A stretch of 64,000 bases of DNA from Pusillibacter faecalis. Lineage in GTDB: Bacteria > Bacillota > Clostridia > Oscillospirales > Oscillospiraceae. This document shows, piece after piece, positions 24,665 to 34,206 of the stretch. The stretch is from contig NZ_AP023420.1 of NCBI RefSeq assembly GCF_018408705.1, positions 186,001 to 250,000 of the forward strand. The letters run 5' to 3'. Below the pieces are notes generated by a model. It saw only the letters and a program-made list of their open reading frames with translations, was not told where the DNA came from and ran no database searches. How positions within the stretch are numbered: position 1 is the stretch's first letter; each line of letters opens with the position of its first letter. The translations under genes were made by a program, and so were the position numbers.

Positions 24665-25839
24665 ACGAACTGGAATTGAAATACGGCTGCAACCCTAATC
24701 AAAAGCCCTCCCGGATTTTCATGCGGGAGGGCGGTGAGCTGCCCATCACGGTGCTCAACGGCCGCCCTGGGTATATCAATTTTCTGGATGCCTTGAACTC
24801 CTGGCAGCTGGTTCAGGAGCTGCGGTCCGCTACGGGCCTGCCCGCCGCAACCAGCTTTAAGCATGTCTCTCCGGCCGGCGCCGCTGTGGGGTCTCCCTTA
24901 AGCGACGTAGACCGGAAGATTTACTTTGTGGAGGAACACGAGCCGCTTAGCCCCATCGCCTGCGCCTATATTCGGGCCAGGGGTGCGGACCGGCTTTGCT
25001 CCTACGGCGACTGGGCAGCCCTCTCTGACGTGTGCGACACCGCCACCGCTCGCTACCTTTTGGGTGAGGTCTCCGACGGCATCATCGCCCCCGGCTACAC
25101 CGACGAGGCCCTGGAAATCCTGAAAAGTAAGAAAAAGGGCAACTACAATGTGGTGAAGATGAACCCGGACTACGTTCCCGCCCCCCAGGAGTATAAGGAT
25201 GTGTTCGGCGTCACGTTCCAGCAGGGACGGAATCATTTTAAGATCAGCGAGGCATTGCTCGAAAACATCGTCACTGTCAACAAAGATCTTCCTCCGCAGG
25301 CGAAGACCGATATGATTGTGGCCCTCATCACGCTGAAGTACACCCAGTCCAACTCCGTGTGCTATGTCAAGGACGGGCAGGCCATCGGCGTGGGCGCCGG
25401 CCAGCAGAGCCGCATCCACTGCACCCGCCTCGCCGGAAACAAAGCGGACACCTGGTGGCTCCGGCACCATCCCAAAGTGCTGGCCCTGCAGTTTGTGGAG
25501 GGTATCCGCCGCCCGGATCGGGACAACGCTATTGACATTTACCTTTCCGACGAGTGTGACGACCTTCTCTCTGAGGGCGTGTGGCAGCAAACCTTTACCG
25601 TGAAGCCCGAACCTCTGACGGCAGAGGAGAAGAAAGGCTGGATCTCCACCCTTTCCGGTGTCACCTGTGGTTCCGATGCGTTCTTCCCCTTTGGGGATAA
25701 CGTGGAGCGGGCCCGGAAGTCTGGCGTGCAGTACATCGCGGAGCCGGGCGGCTCCATCCGGGACGACCATGTGATCGCTACTGCCGATCAGTATGGCATG
25801 ACCATGTGTTTTACAGGGATGCGGCTGTTTCACCACTGA
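24661..25839 (+). CDS. purH: AICAR formyltransferase, stand-alone (half of PurH)
   Basis: A 392-residue protein covering only the AICAR transformylase part of PurH. It begins ELKYGCNPNQKPSRIF, carries the KHVSPAGAAVG segment (substrate lysine and histidine) near residue 67 and QSNSVCYVKDGQAIGVGAGQQSR near 230, and ends GMTMCFTGMRLFHH. The N-terminal MGS-like IMP cyclohydrolase domain of two-domain PurH is absent, and GGAGGT ten bases before the ATG shows this is the real start. IMP cyclohydrolase must therefore be a separate gene outside the window. The start overlaps the purN stop. Confidence 0.93.
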   Translation: MNELELKYGCNPNQKPSRIFMREGGELPITVLNGRPGYINFLDALNSWQLVQELRSATGLPAATSFKHVSPAGAAVGSPLSDVDRKIYFVEEHEPLSPIACAYIRARGADRLCSYGDWAALSDVCDTATARYLLGEVSDGIIAPGYTDEALEILKSKKKGNYNVVKMNPDYVPAPQEYKDVFGVTFQQGRNHFKISEALLENIVTVNKDLPPQAKTDMIVALITLKYTQSNSVCYVKDGQAIGVGAGQQSRIHCTRLAGNKADTWWLRHHPKVLALQFVEGIRRPDRDNAIDIYLSDECDDLLSEGVWQQTFTVKPEPLTAEEKKGWISTLSGVTCGSDAFFPFGDNVERARKSGVQYIAEPGGSIRDDHVIATADQYGMTMCFTGMRLFHH

Positions 25840-25850
25840 GTTCTTTTGGA

Positions 25851-25870
25851 GGAGGACTTTGTCCTCCCTT
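25851..25870 (+). terminator. hairpin after purH
   Basis: GGAGGAC / GTCCTCC with a TTT loop, followed by CTTCTT. A second imperfect palindrome (ACGCAC ... GTGCGT) lies near 25892. The 160-base purH-purD gap may thus contain a partial terminator splitting the operon; I found no convincing new promoter. Confidence 0.5.
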
Positions 25871-25999
25871 CTTGACCTCCCCCCACACCAGTGACGCACG
25901 GCGCCACTGGCGTGCGTACCCAGGTCATGGTATCACACATGACGCGGCGAACATGATTAAAATCTATTTGCCTCCGGCAAATTTGAAGGAGTGCTTCCT

Positions 26000-27280
26000 A
26001 TGAATCTTCTGGTCGTTGGCGGCGGAGGCCGTGAGCATGCGATCATCAAAAAAGTGAAGGAAAACCCGGCCGTAGAGACGGTCTACGCCCTGCCGGGAAA
26101 CGGCGGCATTGCTGCCGACGCGGTGTGCGTCCCGGAGATCGGGGCCAAGGATATCGGCGCCATTGTGGATTTTGCCAGGGCCCACGCCGTGGACTTCGCC
26201 GTAGTGGCGCCAGACGATCCCCTGGCCCTGGGCTGTGTGGACCGACTCCACGAGGCCGGCATCCCCTGCTTCGGCCCAGAAGCCAAGGCCGCCCGTATTG
26301 AGGCCAGTAAAGTTTTTGCCAAAAACCTCATGCAGAAATACAACATCCCCACCGCCCGGTACGAGGTCTTTGACGACCCGGCAAGGGCGCTGGCATACCT
26401 GCGGGCGCTTTCGTCGTTCCCTGTGGTGGTCAAGGCCGACGGCCTGGCCCTGGGCAAGGGCGTGCTCATTGTCCAGAATCTTTCGGAAGCAGAAGCTGCT
26501 GTCAAGACCATGATGGAGGACCTGGCCTTTGGAGACTCCGGCAAGGAGATTGTCATTGAGGAGTTTCTCACCGGGCCGGAGGTGAGCGTGCTGGCCTTTA
26601 CTGACGGCACCGCCATTGTCCCTATGGTTTCCTCTATGGATCACAAGCGCGCAGGAGACGGCGATACCGGACTGAACACCGGCGGCATGGGCACTGTGGC
26701 CCCCAATCCCTATTACACGCTGGAAATCGCCCAAATATGCATGGACACGATCTTTCTGCCCACCCTCGCGGCTATGCGGGCAGAGGGCTGCCCCTTCAAG
26801 GGCTGTCTCTACTTCGGGCTGATGTTGACGCCAGATGGCCCCAAGGTCATTGAGTATAACTGCCGCTTTGGAGACCCAGAGACCCAGGTGGTGCTACCCC
26901 TGCTGAAAACAGACCTTCTCACCATCATGCAGGCAGTGGAGAACGAAACTCTAGGCGAGCTGAGCGTGGAGTGGCACACCGGCGCCGCCGCCTGTGTGAT
27001 TCTGGCCTCCGGCGGCTATCCCGCGTCCTACGAAAAGGGCAAGGCCATCACCCTCCCCGCTGCGTTCCCGGAGAATGTCACCTGCTACCACGCAGGAGAC
27101 CGTCTCACGGAGCAGGGCCTTGTGACCAGCGGTGGGCGGGTGCTGGGCGTTACCGCCGCAGCTCCTACTCTGCGGCAAGCCCTGGCGGACGCTTACGCCG
27201 CCGCCGAAACGGTGGAATTTGATGGAAAATATCTGCGTCATGACATTGGCCGGCGGGCGCTGGCCGCGCTGGAGGGATGA
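26000..27280 (+). CDS. purD: phosphoribosylamine-glycine ligase (GAR synthetase)
   Basis: A 426-residue ATP-grasp ligase. LLVVGGGGREHAI is the N-terminal motif, PVVVKADGLALGKGV near residue 140 the nucleotide loop, and TGLNTGGMGTVAPNPYYT near 225 is diagnostic of PurD. EYNCRFGDPETQVVLP near 292 holds the metal ligands. Start chosen at the ATG with AAGGAG eight bases upstream. The stop overlaps purL. Confidence 0.96.
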   Translation: MNLLVVGGGGREHAIIKKVKENPAVETVYALPGNGGIAADAVCVPEIGAKDIGAIVDFARAHAVDFAVVAPDDPLALGCVDRLHEAGIPCFGPEAKAARIEASKVFAKNLMQKYNIPTARYEVFDDPARALAYLRALSSFPVVVKADGLALGKGVLIVQNLSEAEAAVKTMMEDLAFGDSGKEIVIEEFLTGPEVSVLAFTDGTAIVPMVSSMDHKRAGDGDTGLNTGGMGTVAPNPYYTLEIAQICMDTIFLPTLAAMRAEGCPFKGCLYFGLMLTPDGPKVIEYNCRFGDPETQVVLPLLKTDLLTIMQAVENETLGELSVEWHTGAAACVILASGGYPASYEKGKAITLPAAFPENVTCYHAGDRLTEQGLVTSGGRVLGVTAAAPTLRQALADAYAAAETVEFDGKYLRHDIGRRALAALEG

Positions 27281-27282
27281 GA

Positions 27283-30200
27283 ATGGTACGTCGCATTTAT
27301 GTAGAGAAAAAACCGTCCCTGCGGCAGGAGGCCGCCGGACTGCTTCATGAACTGCGCACCCTGCTGGGCATTTCCGCCTTGACGGAGCTGCGGCTGGTCC
27401 AGCGCTACGACGTGGAGGGACTAGACGAGTCCGCTTTCCAGAGGGCAGTTCGGACCATCTTCTCCGAGCCCCAGGTGGACGATGCCTTTGCGGAGCTGGC
27501 CGTTCCCGGCCATCCCCACGCCCTCTTTGCCGTGGAACCCCTGCCAGGTCAATTTGACCAGCGGGCAGACTCCGCTGCTCAATGCATTCAGCTGATGACC
27601 CAGGGGGAACGTCCCGCCGTCCGCGCGGCCAAGGTATACCTTCTGATGGGAAGTCTCTCTCAGGCAGAGCTGGACCAGATCAAGCGCTATCTTATCAACC
27701 CTGTGGAGTGCCGGGAGGCCGCGCTGGACCTGCCGGATACGCTGCGCGTAAGCGCCGCGTCCCCCGCCCCCGTGGAGACCATATCCGGCTTCACCGGCCT
27801 GGACGAAGCGGGCCTTGCGGCCCTGCTGGACCAGCTGGGCCTTGCCATGGACTTGGAGGACCTCAAATTTCTACAGGCCTATTTCCGGGACACCGAGCGC
27901 CGGGACCCCACCCTCACCGAGGTGCGGGTGGTGGACACCTACTGGTCCGATCACTGCCGGCACACCACCTTCTCCACCCACATCGACAACGTGCGGATCG
28001 ATCATCCGGAGGTCCAAGCCGCCTATGAGCGGTATTTAGCCGCCCGGGAAGAGGTCTACGGTCCGGAAAAAGCCGCAACTCGCCCCCAGACCCTGATGGA
28101 CATTGCCACCATCGGTGCCAAGACGCTGAAAAAGCGGGGCCTGCTCCCTGAACTGGACGAGAGCGAGGAGATCAACGCCTGTTCCATCCGGGTGGAGGCT
28201 CAGGTGGACGGCAAACCTCAGACCTGGCTTTTGATGTTCAAAAACGAGACTCATAACCACCCCACGGAGATCGAGCCCTTCGGCGGTGCGGCCACCTGCA
28301 TCGGCGGGTGCATCCGGGACCCCCTGTCCGGGCGGGCCTATGTACATCAGGCCATGCGGCTTACCGGCTGCGGCGATCCCCGCGTCCCGGTAGACAAGAC
28401 TCTGCCCGGGAAGCTGCCCCAGCGCAGGATTGCCCAGACTGCCGCCGCCGGCTATTCCTCCTACGGCAACCAGATCGGCCTTGCCACCGGCCACGTGGCG
28501 GAGGTCTATCACCCCGGATATGTGGCCAAACACCTGGAGTGCGGTGTGGTGGTGGGCGCGGCCCCGGCGGAAAATGTCCGCCGGGAGCAGCCCGCACCCG
28601 GGGACGTGGTGATCCTGCTGGGCGGACGTACCGGCCGGGACGGCATCGGCGGTGCCACCGGCTCCTCCAAGAGCCATAACCTCCAATCCCTCTCCACCAT
28701 GGCCAGCGAAGTCCAAAAGGGCAACGCTCCGGAGGAGCGGAAGATTCAGCGCCTGTTCCGAAACGGCGACGTCACCCGCCTCATCAAGCGCTGCAACGAC
28801 TTTGGCGCCGGTGGGGTCAGCGTTGCCATCGGCGAGCTGGCGGACGGCCTGGAGATTGATCTGGACGCCGTGCGCAAGAAATACGACGGGCTGGACGGCA
28901 CCGAGCTGGCTATCTCGGAATCCCAGGAGCGCATGGCGGTGGTCGTGGCGGCCCAGGACGCGGAGGTTTTGATCGCCGCCGCCCAGGCAGAGAATCTGGA
29001 GGCTTATCCCGTCGCCGTCGTCACGGATACGGCCCGGATGGTGATGCGCTGGCGGGGCCAGACCATCGTAGATCTGAGTCGGGATTTCCTGAACACCAAC
29101 GGCGCAACGAAGCACGCAGATGCGGAAATCCCTGCCGTTCAGCGAGGGTTCGTCAACCCTGCCGACCGGGGGAGCCTCCGCAAAGTGGCGGCCAGCCTGG
29201 AGTCCGCCTCTCAACGTGGACTCTCCGAGCGCTTTGACTCCACCATCGGCGCAGGCAGCGTGCTGATGCCCTTCGGCGGCAAACGGCAGCGCACCCCCAC
29301 CCAAGCCATGGCCGCCTTGCTGCCCGTCCTCCCTGGTCAGGAGACGGAGCAGGCCAGCGTGATGGCCTGGGGCTTTGATCCGGAAGAGCTCTCCGCAGAC
29401 CCCTACCAGGGCGCCTATCGGGCAGTGGCTGCCTCTCTTGCCAAGCTGGTGGCAGCCGGCGCGGATTATCGAAAAGCCTATCTCACCCTCCAGGAGTTCT
29501 TTGAAAAGCTCCGGGACGAGCCCCTTCGCTGGGGCAAGCCCCTGGCGGCACTGCTGGGAGCTCTGGACGCTCAGTTGGACTACGGCGCCGCCGCCATCGG
29601 CGGCAAAGATTCCATGTCCGGCACCTTCAACGATCTGGACGTGCCCCCCACCTTGATCTCCTTCGCCATCGCCCCCATCCGTGCAGGCGAGGTGCTGTCT
29701 CCGGAGTTCAAGGAGGCGGGCCATCCGGTCTATGCCTTCGGCGGCGGCAGTCCGGAACATCGGAAATTCGCCTGGAAGTCATTTCATGACCTGTGCTGTC
29801 AGGGCCGGGTAAAGGCCGCCTGGGCAGTGGAGCACAGCGTGGCCGAGGCCGTGATGAACATGTCCTTCGGCAACCGGATCGGCTTTTCCGCAGATCCGGC
29901 GGCGGTCTCCACCTGGTACCGTCCCTTCTGCGGAGAAATCATAGCGGAGCTGACGGAGGACGTGAACCTGCCCTGCGCCAAGCGTATCGGCGCCACCACC
30001 GCCGAGCCTGTGATCACCATCGGTGCCGACTCTGCCTCCATTGACGAGCTGCTGGCGCTGAACGAGGACGTTTTGGAGGCTGTATATCCCAACCGCGCTG
30101 ACGCCGGCGCAGAGGCCGTTCCCGTGCTCTCCGCCCCCGCCGTCACCCGCGCCGCCCCCAAGACGGGCTGTGCCAGTCCCCGGGTGCTGATTCCCGTGTT

Positions 30201-30975
30201 CCCCGGCACCAACTGCGAATATGACAGCGCCCGGGCCGTACTGCGGGCGGGATTGACGCCGGAAATTTTGGTGCTCAATAACCAGACGCCCGCCGGTGTG
30301 GCGGAGTCCGCCGTCAGGTTTGCACAGGCGGCCCGGGAAAGCCAGATCATTTTCCTCCCCGGCGGCTTCTCCGGCGGCGATGAGCCGGACGGCTCCGGCA
30401 AATTCATCACCGCCTTCCTCCGCAGTCCCCAGGTGTCCGACGCCGTCATGGACCTGCTCAAGCAGAGAGATGGGCTGATGCTGGGCATTTGCAACGGCTT
30501 CCAGGCCCTGATCAAGCTGGGTCTCGTGCCCTATGGCGAGATCATCGACACGGACGAGACCTGCCCCACCTTGACGTTCAACATCATTGGGCGGCATCAG
30601 TCCCGGATTGTCCAAACGCGGGTGGCTTCCACCCGCTCCCCGTGGCTGAGCCGGGTAAAGGTGGGCGACATCATCAGCGTACCCATCTCCCACGGCGAGG
30701 GCCGCTTCCTCTGCTCAGAGCCTCTCTTGCAGCGGCTGGCGGAAAACGGTCAGATCGCCACCCAGTATGTAGATCTCACAGGCATGCCCACCATGGACAT
30801 CGAAGGCAATCCCAACGGCTCCGCCTGGGCTGTGGAGGGCATCACCAGCCCCGACGGGCGGGTCTTCGGCAAGATGGGCCACAGCGAGCGCGTAGGCCCC
30901 GGTCTATACAGAAATGTCCCTGGCGATTATGACTTGCGCTTGTTTGAGTCCGCCAAAGATTATTTCAGCCTTTAA
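27283..30975 (+). CDS. purL: phosphoribosylformylglycinamidine synthase, single chain
   Basis: A 1230-residue FGAM synthase with all three functions in one chain: a PurS-like N-terminal part (about 1-180), two AIRS-type synthetase halves with DTYWSDHCRHTTF near residue 215 and FKNETHNHPTEIEPFGGAAT near 320, and a C-terminal glutaminase beginning at VLIPVFPGTNCEYDSARA. The amidotransferase triad is C1070 (GICNGFQ), H1200 and E1202 (GHSER). This is the long clostridial form, not the split PurS/L/Q set. I start at the second ATG, six bases after GGAGGG; the first ATG (27277) overlaps purD and is too close to the site. Confidence 0.96.
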   Translation: MVRRIYVEKKPSLRQEAAGLLHELRTLLGISALTELRLVQRYDVEGLDESAFQRAVRTIFSEPQVDDAFAELAVPGHPHALFAVEPLPGQFDQRADSAAQCIQLMTQGERPAVRAAKVYLLMGSLSQAELDQIKRYLINPVECREAALDLPDTLRVSAASPAPVETISGFTGLDEAGLAALLDQLGLAMDLEDLKFLQAYFRDTERRDPTLTEVRVVDTYWSDHCRHTTFSTHIDNVRIDHPEVQAAYERYLAAREEVYGPEKAATRPQTLMDIATIGAKTLKKRGLLPELDESEEINACSIRVEAQVDGKPQTWLLMFKNETHNHPTEIEPFGGAATCIGGCIRDPLSGRAYVHQAMRLTGCGDPRVPVDKTLPGKLPQRRIAQTAAAGYSSYGNQIGLATGHVAEVYHPGYVAKHLECGVVVGAAPAENVRREQPAPGDVVILLGGRTGRDGIGGATGSSKSHNLQSLSTMASEVQKGNAPEERKIQRLFRNGDVTRLIKRCNDFGAGGVSVAIGELADGLEIDLDAVRKKYDGLDGTELAISESQERMAVVVAAQDAEVLIAAAQAENLEAYPVAVVTDTARMVMRWRGQTIVDLSRDFLNTNGATKHADAEIPAVQRGFVNPADRGSLRKVAASLESASQRGLSERFDSTIGAGSVLMPFGGKRQRTPTQAMAALLPVLPGQETEQASVMAWGFDPEELSADPYQGAYRAVAASLAKLVAAGADYRKAYLTLQEFFEKLRDEPLRWGKPLAALLGALDAQLDYGAAAIGGKDSMSGTFNDLDVPPTLISFAIAPIRAGEVLSPEFKEAGHPVYAFGGGSPEHRKFAWKSFHDLCCQGRVKAAWAVEHSVAEAVMNMSFGNRIGFSADPAAVSTWYRPFCGEIIAELTEDVNLPCAKRIGATTAEPVITIGADSASIDELLALNEDVLEAVYPNRADAGAEAVPVLSAPAVTRAAPKTGCASPRVLIPVFPGTNCEYDSARAVLRAGLTPEILVLNNQTPAGVAESAVRFAQAARESQIIFLPGGFSGGDEPDGSGKFITAFLRSPQVSDAVMDLLKQRDGLMLGICNGFQALIKLGLVPYGEIIDTDETCPTLTFNIIGRHQSRIVQTRVASTRSPWLSRVKVGDIISVPISHGEGRFLCSEPLLQRLAENGQIATQYVDLTGMPTMDIEGNPNGSAWAVEGITSPDGRVFGKMGHSERVGPGLYRNVPGDYDLRLFESAKDYFSL

Positions 30976-30978
30976 CAG

Positions 30979-31007
30979 GTGACAAAGCAGTTTCTTTCGT
31001 GTATAAT
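30979..31007 (+). promoter_or_regulatory. promoter of the broken GNAT gene, possibly also used by guaB
   Basis: GTGACA (30979-30984), 17-base spacer, TATAAT (31002-31007), just after the purL stop. Confidence 0.6.
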
Positions 31008-31036
31008 AGCTGAAATCCTGACCGAGGAGGCATCCT

Positions 31037-31515
31037 ATGGAAGCCGTGGAGTTGGGCTATGCTTTTTCCGATGAAGTCCGCGCACTTTTCTCGGAGTACA
31101 CGGACATGCTGCTTCAACTGGGGCCGTCCTTTCAGTTGTAACTGAGCACTCAGCACTATGAGGATGAGCTTCGGGACCTCACAGCCAAGTACGGCCTTCC
31201 AGACGGGCGGCTGTATCTTACCCAGGTGGACGTAGGGCCGCTGGGTGCGTCGCTCTGTGGAAGCTGGATGAGGAATGCTGCGAGATGAAGCGGCTGTATG
31301 TCCGCCCTGCCTGCCGGGGCCGGCACATCGCAAGGCACTTGGCGGACCGTATCATCGCTGATGCCCGAACCATCGGTTATCGCCGTATGCTCCTTGATAC
31401 GATGCCCTGTCTGAGGGATGCCGTCCGCCTGTATCGAAAGCTCGGCTTCCACGATATTCCCCGCTATAACGACAGCCCCATGGACAACACAATCTTCCTG
31501 GGGCTGGATCTGTGA
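31037..31515 (+). pseudogene. GNAT-family N-acetyltransferase, disrupted
   Basis: The frame from ATG 31037 (good GAGGAGG) reads 34 codons and stops at TAA 31139-31141. Directly after it the same frame continues with HYEDELRDLTAKYGLPDGRLYL, and then near 31235-31245 the homology moves to the +1 frame as CVALWKLDEECCEMKRLYV, followed by RPACRGRHIARHLADRII, the acetyl-CoA loop, and SPMDNTIFLGLDL to TGA 31515. So one nonsense codon and one frameshift break an otherwise complete acetyltransferase of about 158 residues. Promoter and ribosome site are intact, which suggests recent loss. Sequencing error is the alternative. Confidence 0.85.
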
Positions 31516-31543
31516 CCTGATATCTTTGAAATGAGGTGGCCTT

Positions 31544-33049
31544 ATGGCATATTTTTTCAATGAACCCTCCAGAACCTTCAGCGAATATCTGCTGGTCCCG
31601 GGATACTCTTCCTCTGAGTGCATCCCCGCCAATGTCTCTTTGCAGACGCCAGTAGTCCGGTTCAAGCGCGGCGAGGAGTGCCCCCTGACCATGAACGTCC
31701 CCATGGTCTCCGCAGTGATGCAGGCCGTCTCCGGCGAGCAGATGGGTATTGGCCTTGCCAAGGAGGGCGGCATCGCCTTCATTTATGTCTCTCAGCCCAT
31801 TGCGGACCAGGCTGACATGGTGCGCCGTGTGAAAAACTACAAGGCGGGCTTTGTCTTCAGCGACTCCAACCTGCGTCTGGGAGACACCTTAGCGGATGTG
31901 CTGGCGCTGAAAGAGCGCACCGGCCACTCCACGATGGCCGTCACCGACGACGGTACCGGCACAGGGAAGCTCCTGGGCCTGGTCACAAGCCGGGACTACC
32001 GGGTCAGCCGGATGGACCCCTCTACCAAGGTGGAAACATTCATGACCCCAGCGGAAAAGATCGTTTCCGCTCCTGAGGGCACTAGCCTGAAAGCCGCCAA
32101 TGACATCATCTGGGATCACAAGCTCAACGCCCTGCCGATCCTGACAGCAGACGGACATCTGGTGAGCTTTGTGTTCCGTAAGGATTACGATGCCCACAAG
32201 GGCAATCCCCTGGAACTGCTGGATAGCCAAAAACGCTATATGGTGGGTGCGGGCATCAACACCCGGGACTATGCCGAGCGGGTTCCCGCCCTGGTGGAGG
32301 CCGGTGTGGACGTGCTGGTAATCGACTCCTCCGAGGGATATTCCGAGTGGCAAAAGCGGACGCTGGAGTGGATTCGTTCCCGCTATGGTGAGAGTGTGAA
32401 GGTGGGCGCTGGCAACGTGGTGGATGGTGAGGGCTTCCGCTTCTTGGCGGACTGCGGCGCCGACTTTGTAAAGGTCGGCATTGGCGGCGGCTCTATCTGC
32501 ATCACCCGGGAGACAAAGGGCATCGGTCGGGGACAGGCCACCGCCGTCATTGACGTTGCCCAAGAGCGGGACAAATACTTCCAGGAGACCGGCATCTATG
32601 TGCCCATCTGCGCCGATGGAGGCATTGTGCAGGACTACCACATTACTCTGGCCCTGGCTATGGGTGCAGATTTCTGCATGTTGGGCCGGTACTTCTCCCG
32701 GTTTGACGAGTCTCCCACCAGCAAGGTCCTGATCAACGGCAGCTATATGAAGGAGTACTGGGGCGAGGGCAGTGCCCGCGCCCGGAACTGGCAGCGTTAT
32801 GATTTGGGCGGCGCGTCCAAGCTCTCCTTTGAGGAGGGTGTGGACTCCTATGTGCCCTATGCCGGCTCCCTTTCCGACGGCATGGCCACCACCCTGGCCA
32901 AAGTGCGCTCCACCATGTGCAACTGCGGCGCGCTCACCATCCCGGAGCTGCGGGAGAAGGCCAAGCTGACGCTGGTGTCCTCTGTCTCCATTGTGGAGGG
33001 CGGTGCCCATGACGTACTGCTGAAGGACTCTGCTTCTGGTGGAAAATAA
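31544..33049 (+). CDS. guaB: IMP dehydrogenase
   Basis: A 501-residue NAD-dependent enzyme converting IMP to XMP, the branch toward GMP. The barrel is interrupted by two CBS domains at about 105-225 ([20 protein letters not shown] within them). The catalytic cysteine is C319 in [10 protein letters not shown], and [20 protein letters not shown] is the phosphate site. The mobile flap has RARNWQRYD. Length matches the family. GAGGTGG precedes the ATG, 28 bases after the pseudogene. Its place after purL fits shared purine control. Confidence 0.95.
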   Translation: MAYFFNEPSRTFSEYLLVPGYSSSECIPANVSLQTPVVRFKRGEECPLTMNVPMVSAVMQAVSGEQMGIGLAKEGGIAFIYVSQPIADQADMVRRVKNYKAGFVFSDSNLRLGDTLADVLALKERTGHSTMAVTDDGTGTGKLLGLVTSRDYRVSRMDPSTKVETFMTPAEKIVSAPEGTSLKAANDIIWDHKLNALPILTADGHLVSFVFRKDYDAHKGNPLELLDSQKRYMVGAGINTRDYAERVPALVEAGVDVLVIDSSEGYSEWQKRTLEWIRSRYGESVKVGAGNVVDGEGFRFLADCGADFVKVGIGGGSICITRETKGIGRGQATAVIDVAQERDKYFQETGIYVPICADGGIVQDYHITLALAMGADFCMLGRYFSRFDESPTSKVLINGSYMKEYWGEGSARARNWQRYDLGGASKLSFEEGVDSYVPYAGSLSDGMATTLAKVRSTMCNCGALTIPELREKAKLTLVSSVSIVEGGAHDVLLKDSASGGK

Positions 33050-33076
33050 CCGAGTATTCTTCCTTTCCCAGCGAAC

Positions 33077-33109
33077 AGAGACCGGACAATTGTCCGGTCT
33101 CTAAATTTT
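33077..33109 (+). terminator. terminator after guaB
   Basis: A near-perfect palindrome with 12-bp arms AGAGACCGGACA / TGTCCGGTCTCT followed by AAATTTT. Confidence 0.75.
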
Positions 33110-33283
33110 ATCAAGTGCGGGTATCCTGGTTGATCGGTATGCTAAGAATTACTTTGGACGTTTGTTGGTACGCTCTGAATTGCTGCCTGAGTGGGAAAAT
33201 GCGTTTGAGTCCAGGCAGCTTGTCCAGACGACTTTTTCCAGTGTGCAGCGGGGACCACTGCCATCCCTTCCATCATTTGTGGG

Positions 33284-33313
33284 TTGCCATGGACTATGGT
33301 TTTCTTGTACTAT
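33284..33313 (+). promoter_or_regulatory. probable promoter of the wall hydrolase gene
   Basis: TTGCCA (33284-33289), 18-base spacer, TACTAT (33308-33313). The predicted start near 33320 lies after an upstream ATG and supports the GTG start at 33349. Confidence 0.5.
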
Positions 33314-33348
33314 ATATGACAGAAACCAACAAAGAAAGGATCTTTTTC

Positions 33349-34131
33349 GTGAAACGAGCATTTCTCTGCGGGCTATTGGCCGCGGCTGCTCTAGCCGTGC
33401 CCGCCAATGCGGCCAGAACAGTGCCCGTACATGTCGATGGCGGCAGACTACCTGGTACCTCCTATTTGGAAAGCGGCGTTACATATGTCCCTCTCCGGTA
33501 TCTGCTGGATGCCCTGGGCGGTTGGACGGTCGACTGGGACAGCACACAAAAGGCGGCCGTCGCATCCTCTGGCTCCACCCGACTGACCGCAACGCCATCT
33601 AAAGATACCATTCAAATCAATCAAAAGACCCTGCGCGGCAATGTAACGCTCAGCAATGGGCGCACTTATGTTCCCTTGCGGCTGGTGGCCGAGGCCCTTG
33701 GTAATGAGGTGGAGTGGGACCCGTATCTTCAGGGTGCATCTGTGACCTCCGCCCATGCGGACTACGATGCCGAGGATTTATACTGGCTCTCCCGCATCAT
33801 CCATGCCGAGAGCCGAGGTGAGTCTCTGGAGGGCCAGATCGCTGTGGGCAACGTGGTACTCAACCGCGTTAAAAGCAAGGAGTTTCCCAATACCGTTTCC
33901 GGCGTTATTTTTGACCGCAGACATGCGGTGCAGTTTGAGCCGGTAGCAAATGGGACTCTTTACCAGACTCCAAACACACAGTCCGTGGAAGCGGCCAAGC
34001 GTGCGTTGGACGGCGAAAGCGTTGTGGGTAATGCCTTGTACTTTTACGCTCCCGCTCTGTCTCAGGGAACCTGGATCAATGCCAACCGCGTCTATCACAT
34101 GACTATTGGCTGCCACCGCTTCTATTTGTAA
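33349..34131 (+). CDS. secreted SleB-like cell-wall hydrolase with copper-amine-oxidase-like stalk domain
   Basis: A 260-residue exported protein. A GTG start gives the clean signal peptide VKRAFLCGLLAAAALAVPANA, with AAAGGA eight bases upstream; an ATG 11 codons earlier (33316) is the alternative. Residues 24-130 carry two copies of the Cu_amine_oxidN1-like fold pattern (GVTYVPLRYLLDALGGWTVDW and GRTYVPLRLVAEALGNEVEW). From about 145 the chain is a cell wall hydrolase of the SleB/CwlJ group: LSRIIHAESRGES, IAVGNVVLNRV, then FYAPALSQGTW. Likely a peptidoglycan transglycosylase-type lytic enzyme for sporulation, germination or growth; which one is not clear. Confidence 0.87.
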   Translation: MKRAFLCGLLAAAALAVPANAARTVPVHVDGGRLPGTSYLESGVTYVPLRYLLDALGGWTVDWDSTQKAAVASSGSTRLTATPSKDTIQINQKTLRGNVTLSNGRTYVPLRLVAEALGNEVEWDPYLQGASVTSAHADYDAEDLYWLSRIIHAESRGESLEGQIAVGNVVLNRVKSKEFPNTVSGVIFDRRHAVQFEPVANGTLYQTPNTQSVEAAKRALDGESVVGNALYFYAPALSQGTWINANRVYHMTIGCHRFYL

Positions 34132-34145
34132 TAAAAGTGAGCATG

Positions 34146-34174
34146 TTGACTTTTTTATTTCAAACGGCTACAAT
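34146..34174 (+). promoter_or_regulatory. strong sigma-A promoter for the TIGR04255 gene
   Basis: TTGACT (34146-34151), 17-base spacer, TACAAT (34169-34174), 33 bases before the ATG. Confidence 0.8.
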
Positions 34175-34206
34175 GATGGCATCTGATTTGTAAAGGAGCA
34201 TGTCTC

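Noticed and set aside
28036..29760. 574-codon open frame opposite purL
   Set aside because: Antisense shadow of purL with no ribosome site or family pattern.
33115..33315. longer N-terminal extension of the wall hydrolase frame
   Set aside because: The extension lies upstream of the promoter and signal peptide and has no ribosome site; the GTG at 33349 gives a clean signal sequence.
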